Source: Psococerastis gibbosa
Lineage: Eukaryota; Arthropoda; Insecta; Psocodea; Psocidae
Direction: 5' to 3'
DNA: 64,000 nt
Assembly (NCBI GenBank): GCA_963971405.1
Contig: OZ020487.1
Coordinates: forward strand, 12,745,344-12,809,343
In this document: piece by piece, positions 1-12,000 of the stretch
How positions within the stretch are numbered: position 1 is the first letter of the stretch
Layout of the letters: the number at the start of each line of letters is the position of its first letter
Program-made: the position numbers and the translations under genes
The notes under the pieces: generated by a model
What the model saw: the letters and a program-made list of their open reading frames with translations, nothing else
What the model was told of the DNA's origin: nothing
The model's database searches: none

Positions 1-836
1 GCTCGATAGAGTGATGCTCACCACACACAAATTTTAGCATTTAAATTGCATGAGCGAGTTTAAACTTTAAACTTTTTGCGCAGATGTAGAAGGCCTGCCT
101 CAATTTAAGTTATACCCATGTCTTCGTCTATTCTTCCTCTTTCAGGCCATGCTATATTTGTGGTGATAGGGCAAAGCGTTCGACTTTGGGGGGAGGAAAC
201 GTGAGGATGCGCGCCAAAAGTTGCCGATTTTAATTGAAAATAGGCCTTTTTCAGCCGCGTTTTTGGAGGTGTTAATATCAATTTGAAAACTTCAAACTAC
301 TTTAGTTATTTTCCACCTTCCTTACTCATTCTAGACATGTATTCAGTTTTACTATCCGTCTCTTCGTTCAGGCTCAGGTGAGTTGGTAAGCCATCACTGT
401 TTCGTCGGAGAACAGGTTCAAAGGTTACATTTGAATTTACATGCATAGAGTAAAAACATTCCACAGCCTGCAATTTTCAACCGAAATTAATTTTTAATGT
501 CTCATTAAAAGCAGTATCAATTAAGGTTTCAAACGAGTATAAATACATATTTTTAAAAAAATCACCCCTTCACCTCTTAAATACGAGTGGAACACAAAAT
601 TTGGCTTTGGCTTTGGGGGGGGGGGGGGGGGCGGGGTCAGGCTTTCAACAAAACTCGGCCTCTTTCGGCCGCGTTATTACTATCTATTTTAAAAATTCAA
701 ACTACTTAAAACAATTATTTGTTTTACATGGTGAGACTAGTGTGTGTATTTAGCGGTTGGGTAATATTGAAAAATACTACATTTTGAAAAAATAATAGGC
801 CTATATAAGTTATTGAAAAAAACCGAGTGTGTGCTT
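1..836. other. Intergenic, no gene seen
   Basis: AT-rich sequence without a coding stretch I can support. It holds a run of 18 or so G residues at about 617-634 and several imperfect copies of a short GGCCG-containing motif near 240-260 and 655-675. No gene or classified repeat recognised. Confidence 0.5.
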
Positions 837-1262
837 AGGGGTCGTAGCTTGAATGAGAAATAAGGCAGAAATTAAAGTTAATATTTATTAAATTCTATAT
901 AAATCAAATTATTTCGAGTATATTCAATTCTTACGTCTTAATTGTCTTTATTAAGTTATAATTGATACGTAGGTAATGATAATTATTTTAACAATTATTT
1001 TTATTTTCAAAAAAATTTATAGTTATAATAATATGAGATATGGAGGACTACTGTCTACTGTCTTTTTAGATTGGAAAATCGACAATGCTGGATCAAAACA
1101 ACAAACTTGATGACGAATTTAAACGAAAGAGAAAATTAGCTAATAATGCATGCTTAAAGAAACATCGTAAAAAATAATTTGATATATATAGAATTTAATA
1201 AATATTAACTTTAGTTTCTGACTTGTTTCTCATTCAATCTTTACGAACACGATCCCTAATAA
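837..1262. repeat. Palindromic (inverted-repeat) element
   Basis: The stretch near 840-905 (GAATGAGAAA, then AAAGTTAATATTTATTAAAT) reappears reverse-complemented at about 1180-1250, with outer ends TTAGGGGTCGT on the left and CGATCCCTAA on the right. This is the structure of a non-autonomous inverted-repeat DNA element of about 0.43 kb. No ORF lies inside and I cannot assign a superfamily. Confidence 0.55.
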
Positions 1263-1499
1263 TACATTAATACTATACATAATACATGCTATTTTTTATC
1301 ATTTCGGGCTAACTCAAATTTATAGTTTTTACTCTCCAAAAATGGTTAAAGAAATTGTCAAAAACGGCTCCAACTATTAAAAAAAAATTCACACAGACTA
1401 TAATGCAGTCACTAGTAATTTAAACGAAACCCAATAGGTCGCTTGCCTTCTCATAGTTTGGTTCTTATGACAAAAAAAATAAAAAATACTAAACTTAAA

Positions 1500-1890
1500 A
1501 AGACCGAACGGACGTCCACGAAACCGCTGGAAGGACGAGCTAGAAACCGACCTCCGCGAGTTTGACACGTCGTACAAAACCGAGATGATTGGAAGAATGT
1601 CGTTGAGCAGTAGTAGTAGAATGGTTGGACACAGTCCCAGGTCACGGTGTGGGCCCATAGGACAGTGGACCTTCTTATTATAGTGGATTCCGAACCACTT
1701 GGGAAACACACGATTAGTTCGGAGGTGACCAGGACAAGTCCTACCATGTTTCCCTATCGGCACTGTGCACACGACCAAGTTATCTGCATCTTTGAACCTG
1801 CTCTGCTCCGCTGGATTCAACATGGTATGGCGGCCGGCCCTGTCGTTGAGCAGACCAAAGCCCATCAAGTAGAGCCAGAAGAAGAAGAAG
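1500..1890 (+). pseudogene. LINE tail fragment split by a SINE
   Basis: Reading plus strand from about 1500 gives a Gly-Arg-Pro-Arg, Arg-Trp-Lys-Asp pattern (GRPRNRWKDELETDLREF), typical of the basic tail that follows the reverse transcriptase in many invertebrate non-LTR elements. It runs to about 1610, is interrupted by a SINE at 1611-1840, and resumes after the target duplication at 1841-1853. It is a short dead remnant. The family assignment rests on the pattern only. Confidence 0.4.
1611..1840 (-). mobile_element. SINE, GCCGGCCGCC-head family, copy 1
   Basis: A 230-bp unit lies between two perfect copies of the 13-mer TGTCGTTGAGCAG (1598-1610 and 1841-1853), the target-site duplication expected of a retroposon. 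Read on minus it starts near GGGCCGGCCGCCATACCA and ends in a CTA-repeat tail. Full-length relatives are at 59197-59435 (same orientation) and 59807-60040 (opposite). No ORF. The head does not clearly resemble a tRNA, 7SL or 5S gene to me. Confidence 0.82.
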
Positions 1891-1896
1891 ATTAGA

Positions 1897-2080
1897 ATAT
1901 CGACTTCGATGGCAATGTGGTAGCGTGTTTGTACTTGTGTGAGTCTCTACGAGCCATGCGATCGGAGACGTGTCGTAGCTCAACACGGGTACTAACCTAC
2001 AGAGGCGACTGAAGAGGTCAATCGGATACATTCATTAAATTGTTTGTATGCGATTAACCTAAAAAAAAAAAAAAAAAATA
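1897..2080 (+). mobile_element. SINE family 2, copy with poly-A tail
   Basis: Starts ATATCGACTTCGATGG and carries a tRNA-A-box-like stretch (GGTAGCGTGTTTGTACTT). It continues through a GAGACGTGTCGTAGCTCAAC segment and ends with an A-tract at about 2060-2080. The same unit occurs at about 3336-3500 (plus), 15196-15368 (minus) and 26899-27082 (minus). It is probably tRNA-derived, but the B box is weak. Confidence 0.6.
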
Positions 2081-2637
2081 AACATTTAGTGTGAAATGCA
2101 GGCTACGTTGGACAGGACATAAAATAAACATAAAAATCGCCCATTTAGATTTCGTTTTGTTGCAGTCTTGCTAGCTGGTCTGCTTTTCATAAAAAGCAAA
2201 ACCTTTTAAATGGAAAAGATTGAGAAAAAAAGGAGTCGCAAAAAGGGAAGAAGGGCTTCGAAAAGAGATATGGATTTCAGTACATACAGTAAAAATTCGC
2301 TAACTTTTATAAGAAAGCAAGGGCAATTTGGACCTTTTCCAGAGGGCTCACCACCGACATATACTTAATAAATAATAACCAACATTAAGATTTTATTTTT
2401 AAAAAAAACCAACCGCGCATTGACTATGTAGATGGCTAACACACTTTGTATGAGACCGGATAAACAATTCCATAAATAGCAAGAAATAAAAGTCAAATTT
2501 TTAAGGCGTCACAATAAAGTGGCGGTTTACCCACTTTAGTAAACTTAATAAAAGTTTTTTCTATCTGTCACACTTTTGGTGCTCACCCAACTCTCATGGT
2601 ATTAATAATTTCGAAGAGATGGACGGCTTAGCCTTAA
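2081..2637. other. Intergenic, nothing recognised
   Basis: No coding stretch, repeat family or RNA gene identified between the SINE tail and the TTAA-flanked hairpin. Confidence 0.45.
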
Positions 2638-2991
2638 GAGTGTACAGCCCGAAGGAAATTGGCAATTGGAAATTTAATACTTTTCATTTTTTATTTAATT
2701 AACTAAGTATGTTATTAATGATTTGGCTCATTAAAGTTGTGGATGACTACATCATGCATCATAGGCCTATAATAAGATATTGTAATATAAAATATAAATT
2801 GTAGTTTTTTATTAAACATGATAATATTTTATAAACAATAACTTTTCACGTAATTTCGAAAATTAAAAATATCTTATTATATGATTCTACAACTTAAATG
2901 ACCCAAATTTTTAATAACTTCCTTAGTTAATTAAATAAAAAATAAAAAGTATTAAATTTCGGGCTGCCAATTTCCTGCGGGCTGTACACTC
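2638..2991. mobile_element. TTAA-flanked hairpin element (Kolobok-like MITE)
   Basis: TTAA (2634-2637) precedes GAGTGTACAGCCCG and the mirror image CGGGCTGTACACTC is followed by TTAA (2992-2995). The two arms of about 110 bp are near-perfect reverse complements, including the AATTTAATACTTTT segment. TTAA target duplications are known for piggyBac and Kolobok elements; ends beginning with purines fit Kolobok better, which is inference. No ORF. A structurally similar hairpin sits at 41672-42061. Confidence 0.68.
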
Positions 2992-2995
2992 TTAA

Positions 2996-3335
2996 GTGGA
3001 GATCACATTGTACACCGATAATTATTCATATATTTTTACATGTTGTATAGTACTGTATTGAAGGAAATAACATTTGAATTGCATTGAATATTACTTGAAA
3101 ATAGTAGGATAGCTATAGGAGACACCAGCTATGCACAGGGAATGCCCTACACCTCTTCCCTCTCTCTGACAGAGGTGAAAAAATGATTACAAAGTAGGAT
3201 TTTTTTTATCGAACGCAAGCTAATTCGGATTCGGTTAGGGCAATTTGGTTTAGGTGGGCCTGCAGGTAGTCGTGCTGCAATCTACATGTAAGATTGGTTG
3301 CATACACGGCCCTCTGTGCGTAGGTGTTGGGTTTC
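2996..3335. other. Intergenic, nothing recognised
   Basis: No gene seen; the last 100 bases run into the SINE family 2 copy and may belong to a longer version of that repeat. Confidence 0.4.
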
Positions 3336-3500
3336 ATAATTGTAGCGTGCTTGTACTTGAGTGAGTCTCTAAGCAACATGCGATTGGAGACCTGCCATAA
3401 CTCGACATAAATATTAAATTAGGTACTTGAGGCGACTGAAGGGGCAATTCGGAACCATTCATTAAATTGTTTGTATGCAATTCTTTAAGAAAAAAAGTTG
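3336..3500 (+). mobile_element. SINE family 2, diverged copy
   Basis: Matches the 1897-2080 unit from GTAGCGTGCTTGTACTTG to TTAAATTGTTTGTATGCAAT, ending in an A-rich tract near 3490. More diverged than the other copies. Confidence 0.55.
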
Positions 3501-3935
3501 ACATAATAGGTTCTTTTACTGTTCGTTTGTAGATTTGAGACACGATTTCAAAATATTGTCCATTATAGCCTTTGAACTTGAAAGTGTACGGTGAGTTTAC
3601 GTCTCATTTTTTTCAACATCATAATGAGTGTTTTTTTATATATATAATGAATGTATGTCCTATTTATGTAGGCGCGCATGCCTAAAACCAGCCAGTATTA
3701 TAGAAATAGCCCCGACCTTGTCCAACTGGCTCGAGAGCTGGCGACACTCAGAAATAGCCATTACAATAGGAGGATCCTTAAAGTACCTTCTTAATAGTTA
3801 GCTAATGCATCGCCAAGTTTACTTCGAATAATTATTGATAATCAGTCTTAGCAATTGGTAGGCCTAGCTAACATAAATTTTAGAATCGGACATATTGGCT
3901 TTCATTGAGTTTCTCTAACTTGAACAGAAATTGTA

Positions 3936-4215
3936 ACTGCAAAGGCTTTCACGGCCGGAGTCGAATGAAGAACCAGTAGAATCCGGGCTGATGGGCCGTG
4001 GTCGAAATGAAAGTGAACTTCCAAACGTTTCGTCAACATCTGCGGTCGACCTCTTCACTAGCGAGCTCCGCTACGGAGCCACCGAGGTACAACCTTCGAA
4101 GTCTACGCAGCGCCACTGAAGATGTCGACCGCAGATGCTGACGAACGTTTGGAAGTTCACTTTCATTTCGACCGCTGCCCATCAGCCCGGATTCTGCTCG
4201 TTCTTCATTGAACAG
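3936..4215. mobile_element. Foldback repeat with CTTTCACGGCCGG motif
   Basis: Arms at about 3966-4060 and 4120-4210 are reverse complements (GAATCCGGGCTGATGGG, GGTCGAAATGAAAGTGAACT, AACGTTTCGTCA, CATCTGCGGTCGAC). They surround a centre containing ACTGAAGATGTCGACC. Related but shorter copies are at 11358-11480 and 48910-49095, and diverged pieces lie near 14490-14575 and 36030-36110. The motif pair, CTGAAGATG next to an ACGTTT box, is of a kind common in invertebrate repeats; class unknown. Confidence 0.6.
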
Positions 4216-4247
4216 AAAATGTCGTGCTATTGAAATAACATAATACT

Positions 4248-4253
4248 TTTATT
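4248..4253 (-). terminator. Possible poly(A) signal of COA6
   Basis: AATAAA on the minus strand, 47 bases beyond the COA6 stop codon. The position is right for a polyadenylation signal; the region is AT-rich, so chance occurrence is possible. Confidence 0.4.
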
Positions 4254-4300
4254 ATCAACAAACTCTAGACGGTAAAAATCTAAGTAAATAAAATAAATGA

Positions 4301-6048
4301 TCACTTTCCTGCCAGCGGATCTTTCCATTCCTTACTCTCCATCTTGCTTTTGAATTTTTCGTACTTGAACCTCCTGTCGAAATGCTTCACCTGCAACATA
4401 GAAATTAATTTCAATTATGTTTAGTATGTTCTGTATAGAAAAAGTTCAAGGGGGCTTCCAAATATCGAATAAGGTATTTTCAATTTCATACAATAGACGT
4501 CAACACTGTCGATGTGCGAAGAGGACGGCCTACCAAGTGTCATATGCATACATAGTTTACCAGCAGAGTGATCGAGGCGATTTTAAATACCGGGGTTCAA
4601 TAAATACCCTAGGATTATAACTGTAAACAAACACATTTTGAATAGCACTTTCCATTATAAAATTATCTTGTTTACCAGGGGATTAAATAAATACCGGTAT
4701 TATAATCGCCTCGATCAGGCTGCAGCTTGATTGAGTAAATATTCGGGCTTACTCTAGTACACTTTAAATTTTTTAAACACTCAAATAGAATTTAAAATAT
4801 TTTTTAAACAAGAAATGATCGTGTCACACACCAAGACGGCCTAGAACCAACGCCTTACCACCCCACCGACCCCCTGTTGCAAAAATGTAAAAAAATTGGT
4901 CGAAGGAATGAATGAATTTCTCATTCCACAACCGCAAAAATATGAAAGTAATCAGATATACAATTTATGACAAATGCAAGCTTTCGCAGAAAATTTACAC
5001 ATTCTCACTTTAAATATTCTCACTTCAGAAAAACCCGATAGAGTGCATTAGATTAGATGAGTAGGGGAAACATACAGTAGCTTTTTGAGAAAGCAGGCAA
5101 ATTTTAATGAATTTTTCATCTGACAACTTTCATGACTTAGCGGCTGTGGAACGAGAAATTAATTAATTGCGTCAAAAATACACGACCATTCTTTGTTCCC
5201 AATTTTTTTAAAAACTGTCAATCGAGCGCTGCCTGTTTGTATGACAATACAATAGTGTGGTGCTGAGGGGCTGTGGTGGTGGGCATCCGTGTGGTTAGGC
5301 AAACTGCTATCGGGAGCGCACTGGACAACGAGGTTGCCCAGGGCACATCTAAATTACATCTTTACCTATTTTATATTAAATATAAAATTAAATCTTAATG
5401 GTGTGCTGACGCACATTTTTTTTTTTTTTGACCATCACAAAGTTTTCCTTATACTACGTATAAATAGGAAAGCAACCAGGGAACAAGTCCATACACAAGT
5501 AATTATGGATTTCAAGTATCGCACAGTGGTCATTGTGCTTTGTTGTAAACGTGCACGTTCTAATACCTTGTGTAACGAGGGGCACAGGGTACAAAACTTG
5601 AGATAGGCTGTACTTTGATTTTTGATTATGATATGCCTTAAGACAACCAGATTGGAAAACTCTTATATGGGTGTACAAAATCAAATTTGAAATATGGATA
5701 GTAGAGAGAGCTACCATTGAGACATTGTTAGAAACTAATGTTCCTCTACATTTTAACATATCATTTAGTGCTAGTGAGTCATTTACACCGTTTAGCCACA
5801 GTCATAGAATTTGATTTGCGAAAGACGCAGCGTTGCCGACGATGTCTCGTTAAAACAAAATGCAGTAAATTTGCCCATGGAATGTACATGCAAACGCAAC
5901 GTACCCATTGGGCGGGGCAAAGATTTTCATAGTTCTTCCTAAGAGACTGACAAGGCTCGTCCTTTTCATTATTGGCGTTCATACAATCCCAAAATTTATC
6001 TCTTGCATTCCAACATACTTCTCTCTCCGATTTTGTAGGGAAACTCAT
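4301..6048 (-). CDS. COA6: Cytochrome c oxidase assembly factor 6 homologue (two exons)
   Basis: Exons 6048-5905 (residues 1-48) and 4390-4301 (residues 49-77 plus stop) join in phase 0. The donor is TGG then GTACGT and the acceptor is TTGCAG; the intron is 1.5 kb. COA6 is a small twin-Cys protein of the mitochondrial intermembrane space that helps copper delivery to COX2 during complex IV assembly (family knowledge). The sequence shows the family signature: Cys12-x9-Cys22 and Cys33-x10-Cys44, an early KSEREVCW motif, and QW followed by VKHFDRRFKYEKFK in exon 2. At 77 residues the length is normal. The start is the first ATG, giving MSFPTKSERE. A possible poly(A) signal (AATAAA on minus, 4253-4248) lies about 50 bases past the stop. 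No defect seen. Confidence 0.93.
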
Positions 6049-7120
6049 AGCCTAAAAGTATAAAACATCATGAGTTTAGATATCTATTATGACAGATAGA
6101 AGCGGAAAATCCTGCTAGACTTGCTCTCCAATAATTAGGCTTTTAGGCTGCATTATGGCAACGTACCTACCCACTACCGGAATACTAGACCTACCACTCC
6201 ATAGGCCATAGCAAGCAAATGTAAGTAGGCCTACTTAGCAGCCGATGTAGGCCTAATAGAACTCAAGCAGTAGTTAATAAGTTAAACAATAGTTGAAAAT
6301 ATACATAACTTAAATAGTTAAATATTACATATACATGTAACATAAATATGCCCTCTGCAATTATGAAGTCAACCTGATTCTCTTATGTACATCACTTAAA
6401 ACTTAATTATTTAAAAACTGTAAATACTGTATCTTGGCAGTTCTTGTTATATAAAAGGCCTATGCCAGTTTTGAGGTTAGGTTAGTATTCAATCAAATTC
6501 AAAAACTGGTTAAGTAGAGATTTGTGTCAATATAACTCAAAATTTAAATATATTAATTTACCTTAAATTAATTTCCTTATAAATTGCGTATTTATAAATA
6601 TTCAACAGCGATTTTCCAAAATTAGAATAAAGGAAGAGTAAAGGTGGCCATATTGTTTACAAATAATGAACGCAAAAATGTCGACTGCTGTTCATTTTCT
6701 ACGGTGTTTGTATTTGTAGCTTGTAATGAACTACATTCAGCCCGAAAAGAATTAATAATTGAACTTCCGGAGTCCGGACAGTGGTTTCATTTATTTATAT
6801 CATTCTTCAATTTTTGGACTATTCATCAGAACGAAAAATATATGCAGCAACACAAGCAAAAAAGGTCATAATAATTAATAATATAAGTCAGGCACATTAT
6901 AATTATTATAAGGTTATTTGTATGTAACGAACCTCTTTCGATTTGTATCTAGGCATTGTACGGTACGTACCCAACCAAAGGACAACTTTCTATGGAATTA
7001 TCTGTTGTGATTGGGTTGTCGATTTTCAATTAGAAATTAACCAGGGAAGTGTGTCATCAAAATATAGAGGTACCTACCTACCTACATTTTTTCTAAGGGA
7101 TTTGCACTTGTTATAGCCTT
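6049..7120. other. COA6 upstream region, no gene
   Basis: Contains several TAGGCCTA-type palindromes (about 6180-6250) and otherwise AT-rich sequence. The promoter of COA6 must lie near 6050-6200, but no core element is distinct. The short ORF at 6644-6871 has no recognisable features. Confidence 0.45.
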
Positions 7121-8175
7121 AGGGTTGCCAACCGTACTCTATTTCAGAGTATTGTACTCTTTTCATGTATGTGTACTCTACAAACTGAAAGTCATTCAGA
7201 GTACGCAAAAATATTCTTTTTCTGAAACATGTAAGAAGCAAAAATGTTTTTTGAAAAAACAAAAATTTAGCAGTGGCGGGTCCAGGAAGGGGGCCCCGAG
7301 AAAAATCAGCGTACACTATATAAAATAGGACATTCAAAATAAAAGCCTTAGTATGGTAACACGAATATATCTTCATGTTTAAATTATAAATTTTACTGTT
7401 GTAAAAATCGTAAAACCCCACTATTTTGAACTTATCTATATTTTCACATTTTTCCCCGGGGAGAACCGCGGGCCCCCCTGCTTCCAGTAACTTGAATAAG
7501 CATTCCTTTGCTAGCTCTAAAATAATCATTACTTTATTGCTGTTAAAATGCGTAAAACCCCACTATTTTGCACTTAAATTTTCCTCCGGGGGAGACCCCC
7601 GACCCCCCCCCCCCCTCCTGCTGCCAGCTATATGAATAAGTATTATAGGCCTAGCATTCCTTTGTAAGCTTTAAAAAAATATGTGCTTTCCTGCTGTTAA
7701 ATTACACAAAACCCCACTATTTTGCACTTAAATTTTCAAATTTTTCCTCCGGGGGAAACCCCCGGGCCCCCTTATTTCCAGCAAATTGGGTAAGCGTTTA
7801 AGCATTCCTTTGCAAGCTTTAAATTTAAAAAATCAATAGGTACTTTACTGCTGTTAAAATGCGTAAAACCCCACTATTTTGCACTTACATTTACTGCTTT
7901 TTCTTCCGGGGGAGACCCCCGGGCCTCCTGTTTCCAGCAATATGAATAAGCACTATTGCTGCATTATTACTGCTGTTAAAATGTGTAAAACCCCACTAAT
8001 TTTTGAATTTGGGCGCTAATTTCTATATGGTAGTTTCCATAGTTCCTTGGTTTTGACTCATTTAACAGTAAATATACTAAGTACCTACTCTTTTTTGAAA
8101 TGCTGTAATCTTTATTTTCCTTCTCAAAAGTCAAATGTACTTTATTTCGAGAGAAAAAATTTGGCAACCGTATAA
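7121..8175. mobile_element. Non-autonomous DNA element with 9-bp target duplication
   Basis: The 9-mer TATAGCCTT occurs at 7112-7120 and again at 8176-8184. Between them the ends are inverted: AGGGTTGCCAACCGTA on the left and TTTGGCAACCGTA on the right. The interior holds at least four diverged units of about 110-170 bp, each with AAAACCCCACTATTTTG followed by a CCGGGGGAGACCCCCG palindrome (near 7410, 7550, 7710, 7860 and a partial at 7985). An 8-9-bp duplication suggests a hAT-like element. No transposase is encoded. Confidence 0.65.
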
Positions 8176-8352
8176 TATAGCCTTGCTATCAATATTTCAT
8201 GTGAAATTGAATTTCGTTCAAAACTATAAGCTAAATTTATAGCCTACAGTAAAAAAATACCGGCCAGAGAGTGGCTGGGGGTGCTTCATTTTTATTATAG
8301 TGTGTTGACCTGAGTCGATTCGTCGAAAATCCTATAGGTAGCCTGAATTAAA

Positions 8353-8405
8353 GGCGCTTATTCCACCGTCAATACTTCACTATTGACGTCGGTCGAATAA
8401 GCGCC
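8353..8405. mobile_element. Minimal foldback MITE (about 53 bp)
   Basis: GGCGCTTATTC at the left end is matched by GAATAAGCGCC at the right end, with CCGTCAATA and TATTGACG forming the rest of the hairpin. It is followed by TAA (8406-8408) and preceded by TAAA. This is the smallest class of the GGCG foldback family. Confidence 0.65.
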
Positions 8406-9000
8406 TAAGGAACCCCAACATTGCCTAGGCCTAGTCCGTTATCCTTTATCAATGTAGCGAATCCGAACTCAGTGCCCTGCTAATGTCAAGACCGTCATCA
8501 ATTGCAGCAACGGAAGCCACTCAACCACACGAGCTAGTGGTGACCTGAGACGCACCAAACAGCTGATGGGGAACTGGCGAGTGTCCACAGGGCTTGAAAT
8601 AACTTTCCTACATACAGTATCTTGTTGGTTTCCCTCCTAGCTGTGTCTATTATGAATAACCCGCGCAACATTCGTAGTTTTGCGCGCCTTTTCTGTGTTC
8701 CCATATACTAAAACATAATATATGATTACGATAGGTTTGTAATTGCTAACAGTATTAGCCTACATGATAAATTGTAGCCTATAAGAGAAACGCTACTAAA
8801 CCATAAATATTACATTTTGTAGGTACCTGAATCATATTTTAATCTTTAATATGACTCAAATCGATAACTTTTATTAACTAGCCTATTTTGTCTCCATGTT
8901 AGCGTTTTATACTGTCCACAATCGTATTTTATAGCCGTTATTGTGATAAAAGTAGGTCTACAGAAAACGGAAACTTAATTGCCAGAAAATAATTTATGTG

Positions 9001-12000
9001 ATGGTGGGGAATCCTTACCGTTGGAGAGCAGCTGTTCCGCAGCTCGAAAATCGCAATGCAACAGCAGGTCAGTTTCATACATGCTTCAATATTATAGTAG
9101 GTATAGCCTATGGGTGCTCGTATGAGTCGTATGTGTGACCAGCAGCAACAAGTCCGATCGTCGCGATTATAATATTAAGAGCTACATCGCTGTATTGTAT
9201 ACGGTGCAAATAAGATTGGCTGTAGTAAATGACTGTACGTGTAGGCCTGCACAGTAAAATATATTATATTTTGGACGCTTTATCGGTGCTGACTTCGAAC
9301 TACTCCCTTGCAGGGCCGTGCTGGGTACCATAGGAGGAGCGGGACAGAGCACCAAAGGGGCGCCACTTTGGTCCTCACTGCTAGTTTTATATTAGCGAAA
9401 TATAATGAGATTTATAAGTTTTCCTCACAGTGGCAGCAGACAACGGCTGCTGGCTGCATCTTGATTTTTCCCGCCAAATATTGGTTGAAAGTTTTTCTGT
9501 TCGAGTTACCCTAGCCCCTCTGGCCAGCAACTACTCATATTCAGGCTAAAAGCGATATGTAGCCCATACCGCAGCACTAAGCACCAGTAAAAGTATCCAC
9601 CCAGAGGTGTTGTGGTATATAGCCTCGCGGCTAGCCTATATGTAGGTATATACATATACTGTATGTGATGATTTCTTTTTCTTTTTTTCAGGTTGTCTCC
9701 TTTCCTTGCTATTTGTGGCGCCATACCTTGCACACCACGGAATATTGGGTGGACTCACACTAGGCTTAGCTGTACTCTTTTACGTGGCATTGGTTGTCCC
9801 ATTGTTGACCGGTATCTTGTCCAGCAAGACGCTGATTACTTTCGCTAGGTTGGTGTTTCAAAGACTTTTTTGTAAATAGGTATGTTTGTTTAAGCGTGCC
9901 TGAATTAATTACGGTGAACCCTATATATTCAACACAATTTTTCGTTCTTTTAATGCTTCCCTGTGTATACTGTGGTCCATTGATGTTTTGGGAACAATGA
10001 CGCAATCGTATATTGTTCCATCTTGTTCAATCCCACTATTTTTCAATTCTTGCCCAAATCGCTTTTCCCCGATCAAATATTACTTAGCTGATCAGCATTA
10101 GTTAGGCGGCTATTCCACTTGTCAATATTCCGCTATTTGTGCATTAATATTTATTGATGAGATGACATAGAGTAAAGAAAAAATCTCATCAATTATGGAA
10201 GAAAAATTGAAAAGTAGAATAGGCACCTTATTACAATAAGATCATTTTTTTTAGAAGAATCGCAGTTGCAGTATTTCACTTGGAGCAATGGCAATTCCTT
10301 GGACACCAAATTGTATTTTTGTTGGGTTGGGCTCACTCAGTTTATCTTCAACTAGATGGCATTCACATAACGGTTATGCAGGTTGTTTTCAACATGGCCG
10401 CTGAGAAGGTGCTTTGCCCTGAACAAAGGCTGTGCTCTTTATACGTCTTATTATTCTATAGCGTGCTTGCTTACCTCCAGCGTGCTTTGCAGGTTAGTTG
10501 AGTTTTATTTCCATCATGGTAGGTACTGGTAAAAAAATTAAATCATTGGACTCTCATAATTGTAGATTAAATATAGACATTGACAAGTATTCAAGCAATA
10601 TGTTGTGAAGTAGAAGTTATCGAGGCCTATATATATCCTCATCAAAATAGAAATAATCCTTAAAAGTTCATGAGACACCATATAATGTGCAATTACCGGC
10701 AAATTTAAAACATTAGCGCGGGAAAAGTTTTACGGTGTTTTAAGAATTGTTATAATAGTTCATAACATACTATACTTGTACTCAATACTCGCATCCAATA
10801 ATAATACGAAACGAGTTCAGGAAGAAAGTGTAAGCTTAAAAATTATTAATTGTATTCATTCAAACTACTTTTGTACCGTACTTGCCAAATTACGAATAAT
10901 CCTATATAGCCTATATCGAGCGCTAAAAACTAACGCTTAGCCTGTATATACTAATACTTGTAATTTGCTTTCCAGCTTTACATTAAAATTTTCCCTGCTA
11001 CATATTTACTGCCGATTAAGGCACTATATACCCTAATATAGAGCCCTACTGCCGATGATTTCTGTTTGTTTTTATAGCAAGTCCTGCCGTGAGATGGGAG
11101 TGCATTTTACTGAATAGGGGATTAACACTTAACCTATTGCAGGCACGTCCATGGGCCCATTTGTTGAACGAGAGTTCGACAGCCGAGTTCCTGAAGCTGA
11201 CTACGGCTTTTATCATTGTCCGGCTGGGGAAAGGAGTAGCCATGAGTCTCGTATTACTTACATTCACCCTGCAGTTCAACAGCATGGAGCCCAGCTTCAC
11301 TTTCGTATTTGTTACTTTCTTCTATTTTTTTATAACTCAATACCAAGGTAGGTGTTGTAATGTAACTGCAAACGCTTTCACGGCCGGAGTCAGATGAAGA
11401 ACCAGTAGAATCCGACCACGGCACATCAGCCCGGACTCTACTGGTCACAAAACAACATTATATAGATGCTACTGGTTCTTCATAGGTGTCTTAAGTTATT
11501 TACAATGGACCTACTGTAGATGTTCATGAACAACTTCTCCCTTACTTATCAAACGCTCGTCCTTGAAATTTCTGCCATTAGACGCCGCGCCGTGTAGAGT
11601 CTCGACCACTGCTGCAAGGAGCTGTCACCATTTTTATCTTTGCCCAGAGCCCTGCAGTTGAGCTGATGGGAGAACCTGCATTCTGTGAACCTGAAAGTAG
11701 CTGCGACGCCCCAATGGCAGTCCACTCAGGCTGGCGATTGACCCGATGATCATTTCCCATCTTTCAAGAGCAAAACTACTTTTCAGTTTCCAGGCTTATT
11801 ATGAACAATGTTCCAGCAGTATATCAAAATGTTACAAACTGAATACTGTACATAGAAAATTAGCTACTCCCTGTACACCAAAATACATTATTGCCAAACT
11901 AAGACGCAGCTAAGGTCCAGTGGTAACAGGCCAAACATTAGGTGCGCGGTAACGCGTATGGATGGGCCACCCATGAATCACTAAAACAATTTGCAGGTCA

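Noticed and set aside
1398..1868. 156-codon ORF on minus
   Set aside because: It crosses the SINE at 1611-1840 and the interrupted LINE tail on the wrong strand; no domain.
3980..4060. Hammerhead ribozyme
   Set aside because: The core near CTGATGG ... GAAA lacks the essential A after CTGATG and the stems are not convincing; kept only as a question in the findings.
7400..8000. CRISPR-like array
   Set aside because: Units are diverged, vary in spacing and lie inside a eukaryotic DNA element; not direct repeats with unique spacers.
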